Of a DNA stretch of 64,000 bases, positions 55,226 through 61,916 are shown piece after piece. The DNA is from Oligoflexia bacterium (lineage in GTDB: Bacteria > Bdellovibrionota > Bacteriovoracia > Bacteriovoracales > Bacteriovoracaceae), in assembly GCA_015231955.1 (NCBI GenBank), contig JADGAN010000009.1:1-64000 (forward strand), written 5' to 3'. The notes under the pieces are model-generated. The model searched no databases, had not been told where the DNA came from, and saw only the letters and a list, made by a program, of their open reading frames with translations. Position numbers and translations under genes: made by a program. How positions within the stretch are numbered: the stretch's first letter is position 1; each line of letters begins with the position of its first letter.

Positions 55226-56410
55226 CTACTCCCCTTTTTTAACGCGAGCAATTTTTGACGCCAATCCATATTTTGTTAAACTATCGTAAGCCTCTTCTAG
55301 TTTCTTATTCTGAAAATCTTCATATACTTTTATTGCCTCTTGCTCTTTATTTTGGAGAGCTTCCATGAACCTCATAGCTTCTTGTGGACCAACTCTATTT
55401 ATTAGTCCTTTAATTGCGAATGAGAATGCGTGTGGTGATGTTTGAGGGTAGTCCTTGCATAATTGATTACTCTTATCGCCTAAACTGTATGCAATATTCC
55501 CCATCGTATAAGCAAGCCCCACCGGAACAGAGGCCCAGCAGGATATAGCAGAAAGAAAACCAATGAGGGAGGAGATACCAACACTCTTCCCTATAGTAGC
55601 TACTTTCTGCGATGTCGTAGTGCTATTCCATTTAAAGGCAATTGCCAAGCTGCTAACCACGGTTCCTGCTACTGCACCACCAATTAGACCATCCAGAAGG
55701 TCACTGAGAGGGATTCCGAAAAGGAAGGGTTGGGTGTAATAATCCCAAGCTGAAACAACACCACTACTCACTTCAAGTGCACCAGCTGCTAGTAGCAGAG
55801 GATTTTCAGTGGCCACACCTCCTATGATCTCAAGAGTGCCTGCCCCCAGTGTAAATATCGCAGTCTGCATACCCCACGGAAGTTGTCCTGTGAGCGCAAA
55901 GAATAAGTCAAATCCACCGTTAGTAACAGAGACAACTCCGACAGCAATGTCGAATATATTCAGGTGTGCCCAAGGTAAAATCTTACTAGCATTTACTCCG
56001 ATAAATTTGGATAACAAATTGATAGTCGTATTAGGAATTATAGGAATACCCTGAACCGTAATAACGTCCAAACCTATATGCTTAAAGAAATCAACCATGG
56101 ATAGTTTGGATTTACTAAACACCGTGGTAGCATCGGAAATAAAGTGATGATTAACTTGACGATGATAGTACCCTCTATATGCGTCCATCCACTTATCAGT
56201 AGCATTCTCAGGAAGATGGTGAGTCCAGTCTGCAATAGAATCAAAAGGAATAATTTTTCGTATTAGGGTGCCTTGCCTCAAAGTATGCTGGGCGAAATCT
56301 ACAGGTAATGCTCCCGGCACCAAGATATTTGAAGAGGTACTTAACAAGCTATGCGTACCCTCGCTAGTACTTATTTCTAGATTTGTAAGAATATCCAATA
56401 AATTTTTCAT
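55226..56410 (-). CDS. Hypothetical large membrane protein, 394 aa
   Basis: Not recognised. A soluble N-terminal half (about 1-150, with WTHHLPENATDKWMD) precedes a glycine-rich membrane region (about 150-310: VTNGGFDLFFALTG, GAGTLEIIGGVAT, LLAAGALEVSSGVVSAWDYY, GGAVAGTVVSSLAIAF, SLIGFLSAISCW), then a charged helical tail. It could be a pore-former or an exclusion protein. It sits between an HTH regulator (1 bp gap) and the second membrane protein. Confidence 0.6.
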   Translation of the reverse strand: MKNLLDILTNLEISTSEGTHSLLSTSSNILVPGALPVDFAQHTLRQGTLIRKIIPFDSIADWTHHLPENATDKWMDAYRGYYHRQVNHHFISDATTVFSKSKLSMVDFFKHIGLDVITVQGIPIIPNTTINLLSKFIGVNASKILPWAHLNIFDIAVGVVSVTNGGFDLFFALTGQLPWGMQTAIFTLGAGTLEIIGGVATENPLLLAAGALEVSSGVVSAWDYYTQPFLFGIPLSDLLDGLIGGAVAGTVVSSLAIAFKWNSTTTSQKVATIGKSVGISSLIGFLSAISCWASVPVGLAYTMGNIAYSLGDKSNQLCKDYPQTSPHAFSFAIKGLINRVGPQEAMRFMEALQNKEQEAIKVYEDFQNKKLEEAYDSLTKYGLASKIARVKKGE

Positions 56411-56411
56411 A

Positions 56412-56738
56412 TTAAGACTCGCGGATAGGGCGGATTATCAGCTCGAAGCGGCCAGCACTTAAGGCATTTGCCACATCTTCTATTTTTTTCCTTACCTCTA
56501 GCTGACCATCTGACACTTCTGGGATACCGTAGATCATCTCATGCAGAGATATACTGAAGATGCGAGCACATCGTTTGTAGACGTTTATATCAGAGGGAGT
56601 GGCAGTACCACTTAACCATGAGGACACTGATCCCTCACTGACACCAAGGAGACTTGCAATCATTTTCCCCGACATCTCATGCTTCTTGAGCATAGTCTTC
56701 AACGTCTCCGAAAATTTTACAACATCCAAATCGCTCAT
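56412..56738 (-). CDS. XRE-family helix-turn-helix regulator
   Basis: About 108 residues. The HTH (KMIASLLGVSEGSVSSWLSG) is followed by a helical tail. Start at ATG 56738 has GGAG about eight bases upstream; an earlier ATG (56783) lacks one. First gene of a unit with two membrane proteins, so likely their regulator. A large palindrome lies about 150 bp upstream. Confidence 0.8.
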   Translation of the reverse strand: MSDLDVVKFSETLKTMLKKHEMSGKMIASLLGVSEGSVSSWLSGTATPSDINVYKRCARIFSISLHEMIYGIPEVSDGQLEVRKKIEDVANALSAGRFELIIRPIRES

Positions 56739-56889
56739 CTTGCATACTCCGATCTCTTGAGTATTATTTTTCTGTACGCTCATTTATCGGAATAGCATCC
56801 CTGCCTTTGTAGAGGTTATCGGTCAGCCAAAAACATTTAGCTATCTTAGAGCTAAAAAAAAATAAAACACTGTAAACATGGAGAGATAA

Positions 56890-56947
56890 GGACAAATATA
56901 GATTCAGACGGCCAAATTTATTCGGCCAACTGAATCGATATTTGTCC
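56890..56947. repeat. 58-bp near-perfect palindrome between two HTH genes
   Basis: GGACAAATAT (56890-56899), GATTCAG (56901-56907) and GGCC (56910-56913) have exact complements GGCC (56924-56927), CTGAATC (56930-56936) and ATATTTGTCC (56938-56947), giving about 21 paired bases of 24 per arm with a 10-base loop. There is no T-tract directly after on the minus strand. It may end transcription of the HTH gene at 57031, act as an operator, or be a recombination or origin site. Confidence 0.75.
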
Positions 56948-57030
56948 CTAAAAGCAAATACACTAGCGGGATGCGAGTTCAAAGAGGAGAGACTTACTCG
57001 CTACTGCAAATACTTGATGGGTACATTTGC

Positions 57031-57327
57031 TCATTTTAACAGTAGCGTAAGCTTATTAGAAAGGGCCTGGATCTCTTCTGCTATCGAGAGAGCATCAGTG
57101 TATGCACTCTCTGTTTTATTCATCAGCATAGGGATACTTACATCAAGAGCACTTGCAAGTAGTGGCAGAAGCTCCAAGAGCTTTGTCGTCGGTCTACCAT
57201 ACTCTATAGAGCGTAGACAGTGAGGACGGGTACCAATCATAGATGCTAACTGTGACCTTGTAAGCCTCTTACTTAAGCGGCGTTGCTCTACCCGCCTGCC
57301 AAGCTCTACAAGAGAGTCAATGCCCAT
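57031..57327 (-). CDS. XRE-family helix-turn-helix regulator
   Basis: About 98 residues. HTH: RLTRSQLASMIGTRPHCLRSIEYG; a helical tail follows. ATG at 57327 is preceded by GAGGTAACG. It lies downstream of the replication module on the same strand, separated by about 196 bp from the DUF2958 gene, and could control the module. Confidence 0.8.
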   Translation of the reverse strand: MGIDSLVELGRRVEQRRLSKRLTRSQLASMIGTRPHCLRSIEYGRPTTKLLELLPLLASALDVSIPMLMNKTESAYTDALSIAEEIQALSNKLTLLLK

Positions 57328-57523
57328 CACCGTTACCTCCGTTAGTATTGCTGCTACGACTACCATGGCATCTAATTCTTGCGTATTTATCCATGTGATC
57401 TCCTTGCTTAAAGGTTGATAAAAAATCTAAGTGAGTCCTAGCAGCACCAGTATGGACGACGCCACTACTGGAGTTACCAAGACCCACTTAGATTAATTGG
57501 AATGATTGTAAAGAATAAAGGTG

Positions 57524-57835
57524 CTAAGACCTACTTAGCTGTGCCCGAACTTGCGAGAGAGGTTTAGGTGTGAAGTAGAGGTCTCTCTCTACACCTAAGC
57601 CGTTGACTACCACATCCTCTAGCTCTTCTACAGCAAAGTACCCTAGTTCACTTTCAAATCCGCAGGTCAACCCAAAGCATAACCTGTCAACCGGATCATA
57701 CTCTAGTACAAACCATGTCCAGTTACTGCACGGATGAAAGAGTTTGGCGTGAACGATAGGATCTTTTGTATTCTCCGTTTGGTAGAGCATTGGAATCGAC
57801 TGTGCTATCTCTGGTGGAATTAGTTCCCTTGTCAT
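57524..57835 (-). CDS. DUF2958 protein
   Basis: About 103 residues. Pattern LIPPEIAQSIPMLYQTENTK then DPIVHAKLFHPCSNWTWFVL, FGLTCGFESELGYFAVEEL and ERDLYFTPKPLS, the DUF2958 signature often found on plasmids and integrative elements. Function not known. ATG at 57835 overlaps the previous gene's TGA (ATGA), supporting this start. Confidence 0.82.
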   Translation of the reverse strand: MTRELIPPEIAQSIPMLYQTENTKDPIVHAKLFHPCSNWTWFVLEYDPVDRLCFGLTCGFESELGYFAVEELEDVVVNGLGVERDLYFTPKPLSQVRAQLSRS

Positions 57836-58089
57836 CTGATACCGCCTTCTGTGGACTTCCATTTGCACCCATTGCGAAAGTTTCCGCAATACCACTGGTT
57901 GTCTTTGAATTTACTCTTGTAGATAGCACCGCCACAACTTGGACACTTCTCTGTCTGCGTCTGCGGCGATACTTTGCTTGCAAGAATGGACTTATCTCCT
58001 TCTCCACTCTTAAATTGAGAGATCCATCCTGTAATGCGATCACCTACCTCCTCTAGCGGGCACACAAGTATCAAAAATTTATTTCTCAT
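57832..58089 (-). CDS. Zinc-ribbon protein, 85 aa
   Basis: The C-terminal half holds CPSCGG and a second Cys pair CGN..NGC followed by KWKS, resembling topoisomerase-type zinc fingers that bind single-stranded DNA. The N-terminal 45 residues are not recognised. Coupled on both sides: four-base overlaps with the nuclease gene and the DUF2958 gene. Confidence 0.75.
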   Translation of the reverse strand: MRNKFLILVCPLEEVGDRITGWISQFKSGEGDKSILASKVSPQTQTEKCPSCGGAIYKSKFKDNQWYCGNFRNGCKWKSTEGGIR

Positions 58090-59021
58090 TTTGATGCTCC
58101 TACACTGACCAAGCAGTCATCTGTCGTTTCCATTACTAAACTCTTCTCTAACTCTATTTCAACTACATCAAAGTATTCAGGATGGCAGATAGGCAGGTAC
58201 TCGCAGTCAGAAAAGTATCGGCCCCGACAAGCAGTGTAGTCGGGCTCAAACTTGTTCTCTCTGATCTTGCGAGCCCCCTCAGCGATCATCTTATACATCT
58301 GCACGATCTCTTTAAACGTAGGAGGGTATAGGAGTTGCTGGAAGGTTGGCGTCTTAGTTTTCGTCAAATTATAAATTCCAACCGCTTTCGGCAACGCCTT
58401 ATGCTTGATGTAGTAGAGATAGCTGTAGAAGAGAAGCTGGAACAGATGACCGGATAGCGATGATAACTTCATGGAACTTGTTTTCAAGTCCATGATGATC
58501 TTATCATCACCAGGGCCATCCTGCTTACTCAGTACCAAGCGGTTATCATCGTAGGAAGTAGAGAGAGCGACGCTTTCTTGCAAGTCGAGTTGGCCACTGA
58601 CTATCACGGAAGGATCTTTCTCTCCGGTCTCTGGATTTTCCAACTCGACAATCATCTTCTCCTCAATACCTGTGGGTCGAAAGGTATTCTGAACGAAGGT
58701 GTCGTACATGCGAAGAGATTTAGCGATAAGAGCATCCTGCTCCTCATCGCACTCGTAGGTGAATTGGCCCGAAGTGGGATTAGCATACCTCGTTGTTATC
58801 TCTTGCTTGAGGTAATCAGTAACCGCATCCCTACCCAACCCCATCAAGAGATGCTTCTCTAGCAGTGCTGTGTGGATGGTATTGCCGAACCAGAGGCATA
58901 GAGGAAGGGTCTTCTTCATGAATTGCTTATTGTACCTAAAGTGATACTTTAAAGGGCATTCCAGAAAAAGAGACAAAGATGTCCCCGATCCTCCAGAGGA
59001 GGATAAAAAGATTTTTTTCAT
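58086..59021 (-). CDS. RecB/Cas4-like PD-(D/E)XK nuclease with Fe-S cluster
   Basis: 311 residues. LFLECPLKYHFRY provides the first Cys; the nuclease core is VSGQLDLQE and IIMDLKTSS then QLLFYSYLYY; the C-terminal C..YFSDCEYLPIC supplies three more Cys, so a 4Fe-4S cluster is likely, as in AddB and Cas4. It probably resects DNA in replication or recombination of the element. AAGGA precedes ATG at 59021. No CRISPR array or cas1 is seen. Confidence 0.88.
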   Translation of the reverse strand: MKKIFLSSSGGSGTSLSLFLECPLKYHFRYNKQFMKKTLPLCLWFGNTIHTALLEKHLLMGLGRDAVTDYLKQEITTRYANPTSGQFTYECDEEQDALIAKSLRMYDTFVQNTFRPTGIEEKMIVELENPETGEKDPSVIVSGQLDLQESVALSTSYDDNRLVLSKQDGPGDDKIIMDLKTSSMKLSSLSGHLFQLLFYSYLYYIKHKALPKAVGIYNLTKTKTPTFQQLLYPPTFKEIVQMYKMIAEGARKIRENKFEPDYTACRGRYFSDCEYLPICHPEYFDVVEIELEKSLVMETTDDCLVSVGASK

Positions 59022-59037
59022 TTTAAAATTCCTTTTT

Positions 59038-59160
59038 TTAGATGCTAAAGATTGTTCCCAATCCAATCAGTTTTAGAGAAGTTAAAACTCTGTAGAAAAA
59101 GAAGTAGATGCGAGCAGCGAGTGCCGGAAGAATGAAATTGAACAGTAAATTAACCATCAT
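59038..59160 (-). CDS. Small hydrophobic protein, 40 aa
   Basis: MMVNLLFNFILPALAARIYF then FFYRVLTSLKLIGLG and a stop at 59038. Preceded by AAAGGAGATTT, a consensus ribosome site. Mostly hydrophobic with a few Arg and Lys, so a one-pass membrane peptide is likely. Starts 16 bases downstream of the 32-aa ORF and ends 16 bases before the nuclease start, consistent with one transcript. Unknown function; holin- or toxin-like peptides have this size. Confidence 0.6.
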   Translation of the reverse strand: MMVNLLFNFILPALAARIYFFFYRVLTSLKLIGLGTIFSI

Positions 59161-59176
59161 AAATCTCCTTTGAAAA

Positions 59177-59275
59177 TTACCTTTTGTTACTAATGTCCTT
59201 GATGAAAGTTGCTATCCTTTCAATGGCAGCGATAAGTGCCTCTGTTGCGAGCTGAGCTAAGATTTGCTTGTACAC
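59177..59275 (-). CDS. Small helical protein, 32 aa
   Basis: GTG start after AAGGGGGATTTT. The peptide, starting MYKQILAQLATEALIAAIER, is an amphipathic helix with a Lys-rich end. No homologue known to me. Coupled closely to the next small gene. Confidence 0.5.
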   Translation of the reverse strand: MYKQILAQLATEALIAAIERIATFIKDISNKR

Positions 59276-59302
59276 AAAATCCCCCTTGTTAGAGTAAATT
59301 TG

Positions 59303-59389
59303 TTAGCGAACGTGGACTAAAACTAATCGTAATGTCCTCCTTGTGTTGATGAAGAGAAATCGGAAAAATTGGTAAGCATAAAATAGCAT
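59303..59389 (-). CDS. Small basic hydrophobic protein, 28 aa
   Basis: ATG at 59389 after GCAGGAGGTTTTTA. Begins MLFYAYQFFRFLFIN and then a basic RRTLRLVLVHVR tail. A second ATG at 59375 in another frame gives only 16 codons. It is the first ORF after the operator-like repeats at 59407-59455. Could act as a leader peptide or small membrane protein. Confidence 0.5.
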   Translation of the reverse strand: MLFYAYQFFRFLFINTRRTLRLVLVHVR

Positions 59390-59406
59390 TAAAAACCTCC
59401 TGCAAG

Positions 59407-59457
59407 TTAAAGTTGATCGACCTCAAGCGGGATTACTTAAAGTAGATCAACACTATA
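59407..59457 (-). promoter_or_regulatory. Promoter-proximal paired repeats upstream of the small ORFs
   Basis: On the minus strand GTTGATCTACTTTAA and GTCGATCAACTTTAA are 15-mers with two mismatches, about 31 bp apart; their GATC cores also make a GTTGATC/GATCAAC inverted pair (59412-59418 and 59445-59451). A TATAGT -10-like box lies at 59457-59452. A clear -35 is not seen. It is a plausible operator of the replication module. Confidence 0.45.
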
Positions 59458-59511
59458 CTTATACGTGAAAATTTGAGGGTTTTTGAAATCTAGCGGGGCA
59501 CAGTGAATTAT

Positions 59512-61914
59512 TTACTTAGGATCGTTAGCTTTAAGTGTTAATTTACCATCTTTCAAGTAATGGGTGCCTTCTTTTGCCCAGTTGAACATCCAGTCAGGGT
59601 TAATATTGACATTAACGTCCGGACAATGTTTCTTCATTGTGGAGATAAGAATGGAAGTAACATGTTTAGACATGGTATCCAAGTCACTATCAAGTGGTAA
59701 CATGATAAGGTACTCATCGTGTATGAAGTTTACTACCCAGTACCCGGCCTTCACTAATTCATAGAGGGCCTCTTTTGCTCCATCAGCAGCTAATCCTTGA
59801 AAAGGAGTATTCTTGCTTTGACAGTATGTTGTGTTACCTCTCACTCTTCCGGATGGTAAGATCACATTACTGAATTGACGGAAAAATACTTCCATAAGTT
59901 TGCTTGATCCTTGCATTTTTTTTATGTCGTTAGCGAAGTTCTTTTTCAATGGAAAATCAGATCTCTTTATAACATCCCATGCCCACATCTTTTCTTTTAG
60001 AGTAAACTGACGCTGCGTTGTTTTGGTTTCATTCTGGCCTTCAATGATTCCTTTAAATACAAACTGACTAGTCTCGTCATTTGATCTCCTCCCTGTAAAT
60101 AAACAGTAGTCCTTAAGCATTCCCGATTTTTCCAACTTGCTCAAGTTATCGTCATCAAGATACTTCTTTATTTCCGGAAAAGCATCAAGCCAAATTTGTT
60201 TAAATAATTTAGCTTCATCGATGGAGAAAAATAGTTGATAAGACTTTTTCGCAAGCTTGATAAAACGATTAAAACCAAGACCACCAGGGTACCCAAAGTT
60301 AATTGGCTTTCCTTTTGATTTTTCTTTATCAGTAACTTCTTCAATTGGTCTGCCTTCAATCTTTGAGACAATATATTTATGCAAATCTATTCCACTATTG
60401 ATTTTATCTCTCATCTCACTGTTTCCATATCTCTTATAAGTAGTTTGTGATAACGCCACCAACTCAATTTGCTTGTAGTCGGGCGCAAAGATAACATGAT
60501 TAGGGAGTGCCCTTACCATGTTTCGAACACTACATTCTTTAGTATCTTTTGGAAAATTCTGCACGTTTGGTCGGCAAGAGGAGGTTCTTCCTGTAGAGAC
60601 GAGAGTATTAAATCTAGGATGAAGGACATCTTGATTTCCACTAATAAAATCTAAGAGTTTGGAATTATTTTTGTACTCTAAGTAGTGTTCTATAAAGTCG
60701 TTGTCGACATCTATCTCCCCTAATAACTCCTCTAAATCATCCCCCTTTTTACTAATCTTATCGGCGTTTGTCCTAGGAAGACAGATGTGATATTTCTCTT
60801 CAATTTTACTGAGTATCGCTTGAAGCACTTTATCGGAACCTTTTCCAGGACTCCAGCCAGCAAATTTATCGACGACAATAGCGACACCATTGGACTCAAA
60901 GATGTCGCAAATCTCTTTTTTAACAGAAACCACTTTGATATCATTATCATTACTAAACTTATCTGGGTTAAGTAACAACTCAATCTCAGAGCGTTTGTAT
61001 GATAAATCCACCATGGGTTTATTTTTATCATAGAGATAGTAGCTATCTTGCACTCTTACTAAAGCAGGCATCTTGTTCTCTGCCATTTTATCTGCTTCTT
61101 CTACAGTGTTAGCGGTTAACAAAAAAATTTTGCCACCATATAGATAATCTAGAGAATTACTAATCTTTTTCTGGAGATATGCCTTAATCTCACTCTTTTT
61201 TTCATGATCTACAGGGAGACCATTTTGCGACACACGATAAAGAGCATAAGAACTCTTTAACTGTAAGTTATGGGAGAGTAGAAGTTTACGGTCGACTTTG
61301 AACTTATCACAAAGAGCTATCGCTCTATGAAGAACTTGGTTCCCTATGAGATAAGTGGCAATGGCATCCTTAACAGCATAATCCAGATAAACATAAGGCA
61401 TATCCTGGTATCTTATTTCTCCGCTCGGAAGGATGAACTGTCCAAATGATTCCCTAATGATATTTCCATTATCATCAAGAGTATCCTTTGGTAACTTTGT
61501 TGCTAAATACCTAATGGATAGGTCATCAAGAGATATATGAGGCGTAGCAGATCCAGTTGCGGCAATAGCATTCAGATTCTCCAATAACAAGATATCGATG
61601 ATGGTATCTGTCTCGATGCTATCAAATGGGTTTATCGCCTCGATTTTTGCCGCTACAGCGATGTCAAATGCAGCATTGGCCATGAACACCCTAGAGTTCT
61701 TGTGGGCAGTGAAAAATGGGGATAAGCGCTCTTTCGTGATGACGTAGCATGATTCCCCATTAAATGCAGTGCCAATAACGAAGTCTGGAGTTGCTTGAGT
61801 TTTTTCATCAATCATAGAGGTTTCAGAATCGTAGCTGATAGTGGTGCCTATCTTCCCTAATTCTGGGGCCCAGATAATGACGGGGAAAAGTTTACTTTGG
61901 AATATTGTATTCAT
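59512..61914 (-). CDS. Family A DNA polymerase (phage PolA type)
   Basis: 800 residues. N-terminal 3'-5' exonuclease domain: YDSETSMIDE, MANAAFDIAVA and YLDYAVKDA. Polymerase motifs: motif A FAPDYKQIELVAL (family DYSQIELR), motif B SKGKPINFGYPGGLGF, motif C NFIHDEYLIML. The Arg after IEL is Val and the O-helix Arg is Lys, conservative variation seen in phage enzymes. ATG at 61914 is chosen: GGAG in the end of the primase gene precedes it, two bases after that stop. It acts with the adjacent primase-helicase to copy the element. Confidence 0.93.
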   Translation of the reverse strand: MNTIFQSKLFPVIIWAPELGKIGTTISYDSETSMIDEKTQATPDFVIGTAFNGESCYVITKERLSPFFTAHKNSRVFMANAAFDIAVAAKIEAINPFDSIETDTIIDILLLENLNAIAATGSATPHISLDDLSIRYLATKLPKDTLDDNGNIIRESFGQFILPSGEIRYQDMPYVYLDYAVKDAIATYLIGNQVLHRAIALCDKFKVDRKLLLSHNLQLKSSYALYRVSQNGLPVDHEKKSEIKAYLQKKISNSLDYLYGGKIFLLTANTVEEADKMAENKMPALVRVQDSYYLYDKNKPMVDLSYKRSEIELLLNPDKFSNDNDIKVVSVKKEICDIFESNGVAIVVDKFAGWSPGKGSDKVLQAILSKIEEKYHICLPRTNADKISKKGDDLEELLGEIDVDNDFIEHYLEYKNNSKLLDFISGNQDVLHPRFNTLVSTGRTSSCRPNVQNFPKDTKECSVRNMVRALPNHVIFAPDYKQIELVALSQTTYKRYGNSEMRDKINSGIDLHKYIVSKIEGRPIEEVTDKEKSKGKPINFGYPGGLGFNRFIKLAKKSYQLFFSIDEAKLFKQIWLDAFPEIKKYLDDDNLSKLEKSGMLKDYCLFTGRRSNDETSQFVFKGIIEGQNETKTTQRQFTLKEKMWAWDVIKRSDFPLKKNFANDIKKMQGSSKLMEVFFRQFSNVILPSGRVRGNTTYCQSKNTPFQGLAADGAKEALYELVKAGYWVVNFIHDEYLIMLPLDSDLDTMSKHVTSILISTMKKHCPDVNVNINPDWMFNWAKEGTHYLKDGKLTLKANDPK

Positions 61915-61916
61915 GC

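Noticed and set aside
56942-57223. A 93-codon plus-strand frame across the palindrome and HTH gene
   Set aside because: It is antisense to the HTH coding gene at 57031 and begins inside the palindrome; no motif supports it.
57840-58056. Open frames antisense to the zinc-ribbon and nuclease genes
   Set aside because: They lie opposite clear coding genes, have no ribosome site and no recognisable motif.
58086-59021. Cas4 of a CRISPR system
   Set aside because: No cas1, cas2 or CRISPR array is in the window and its neighbours are replication genes; a RecB-like element nuclease fits better.
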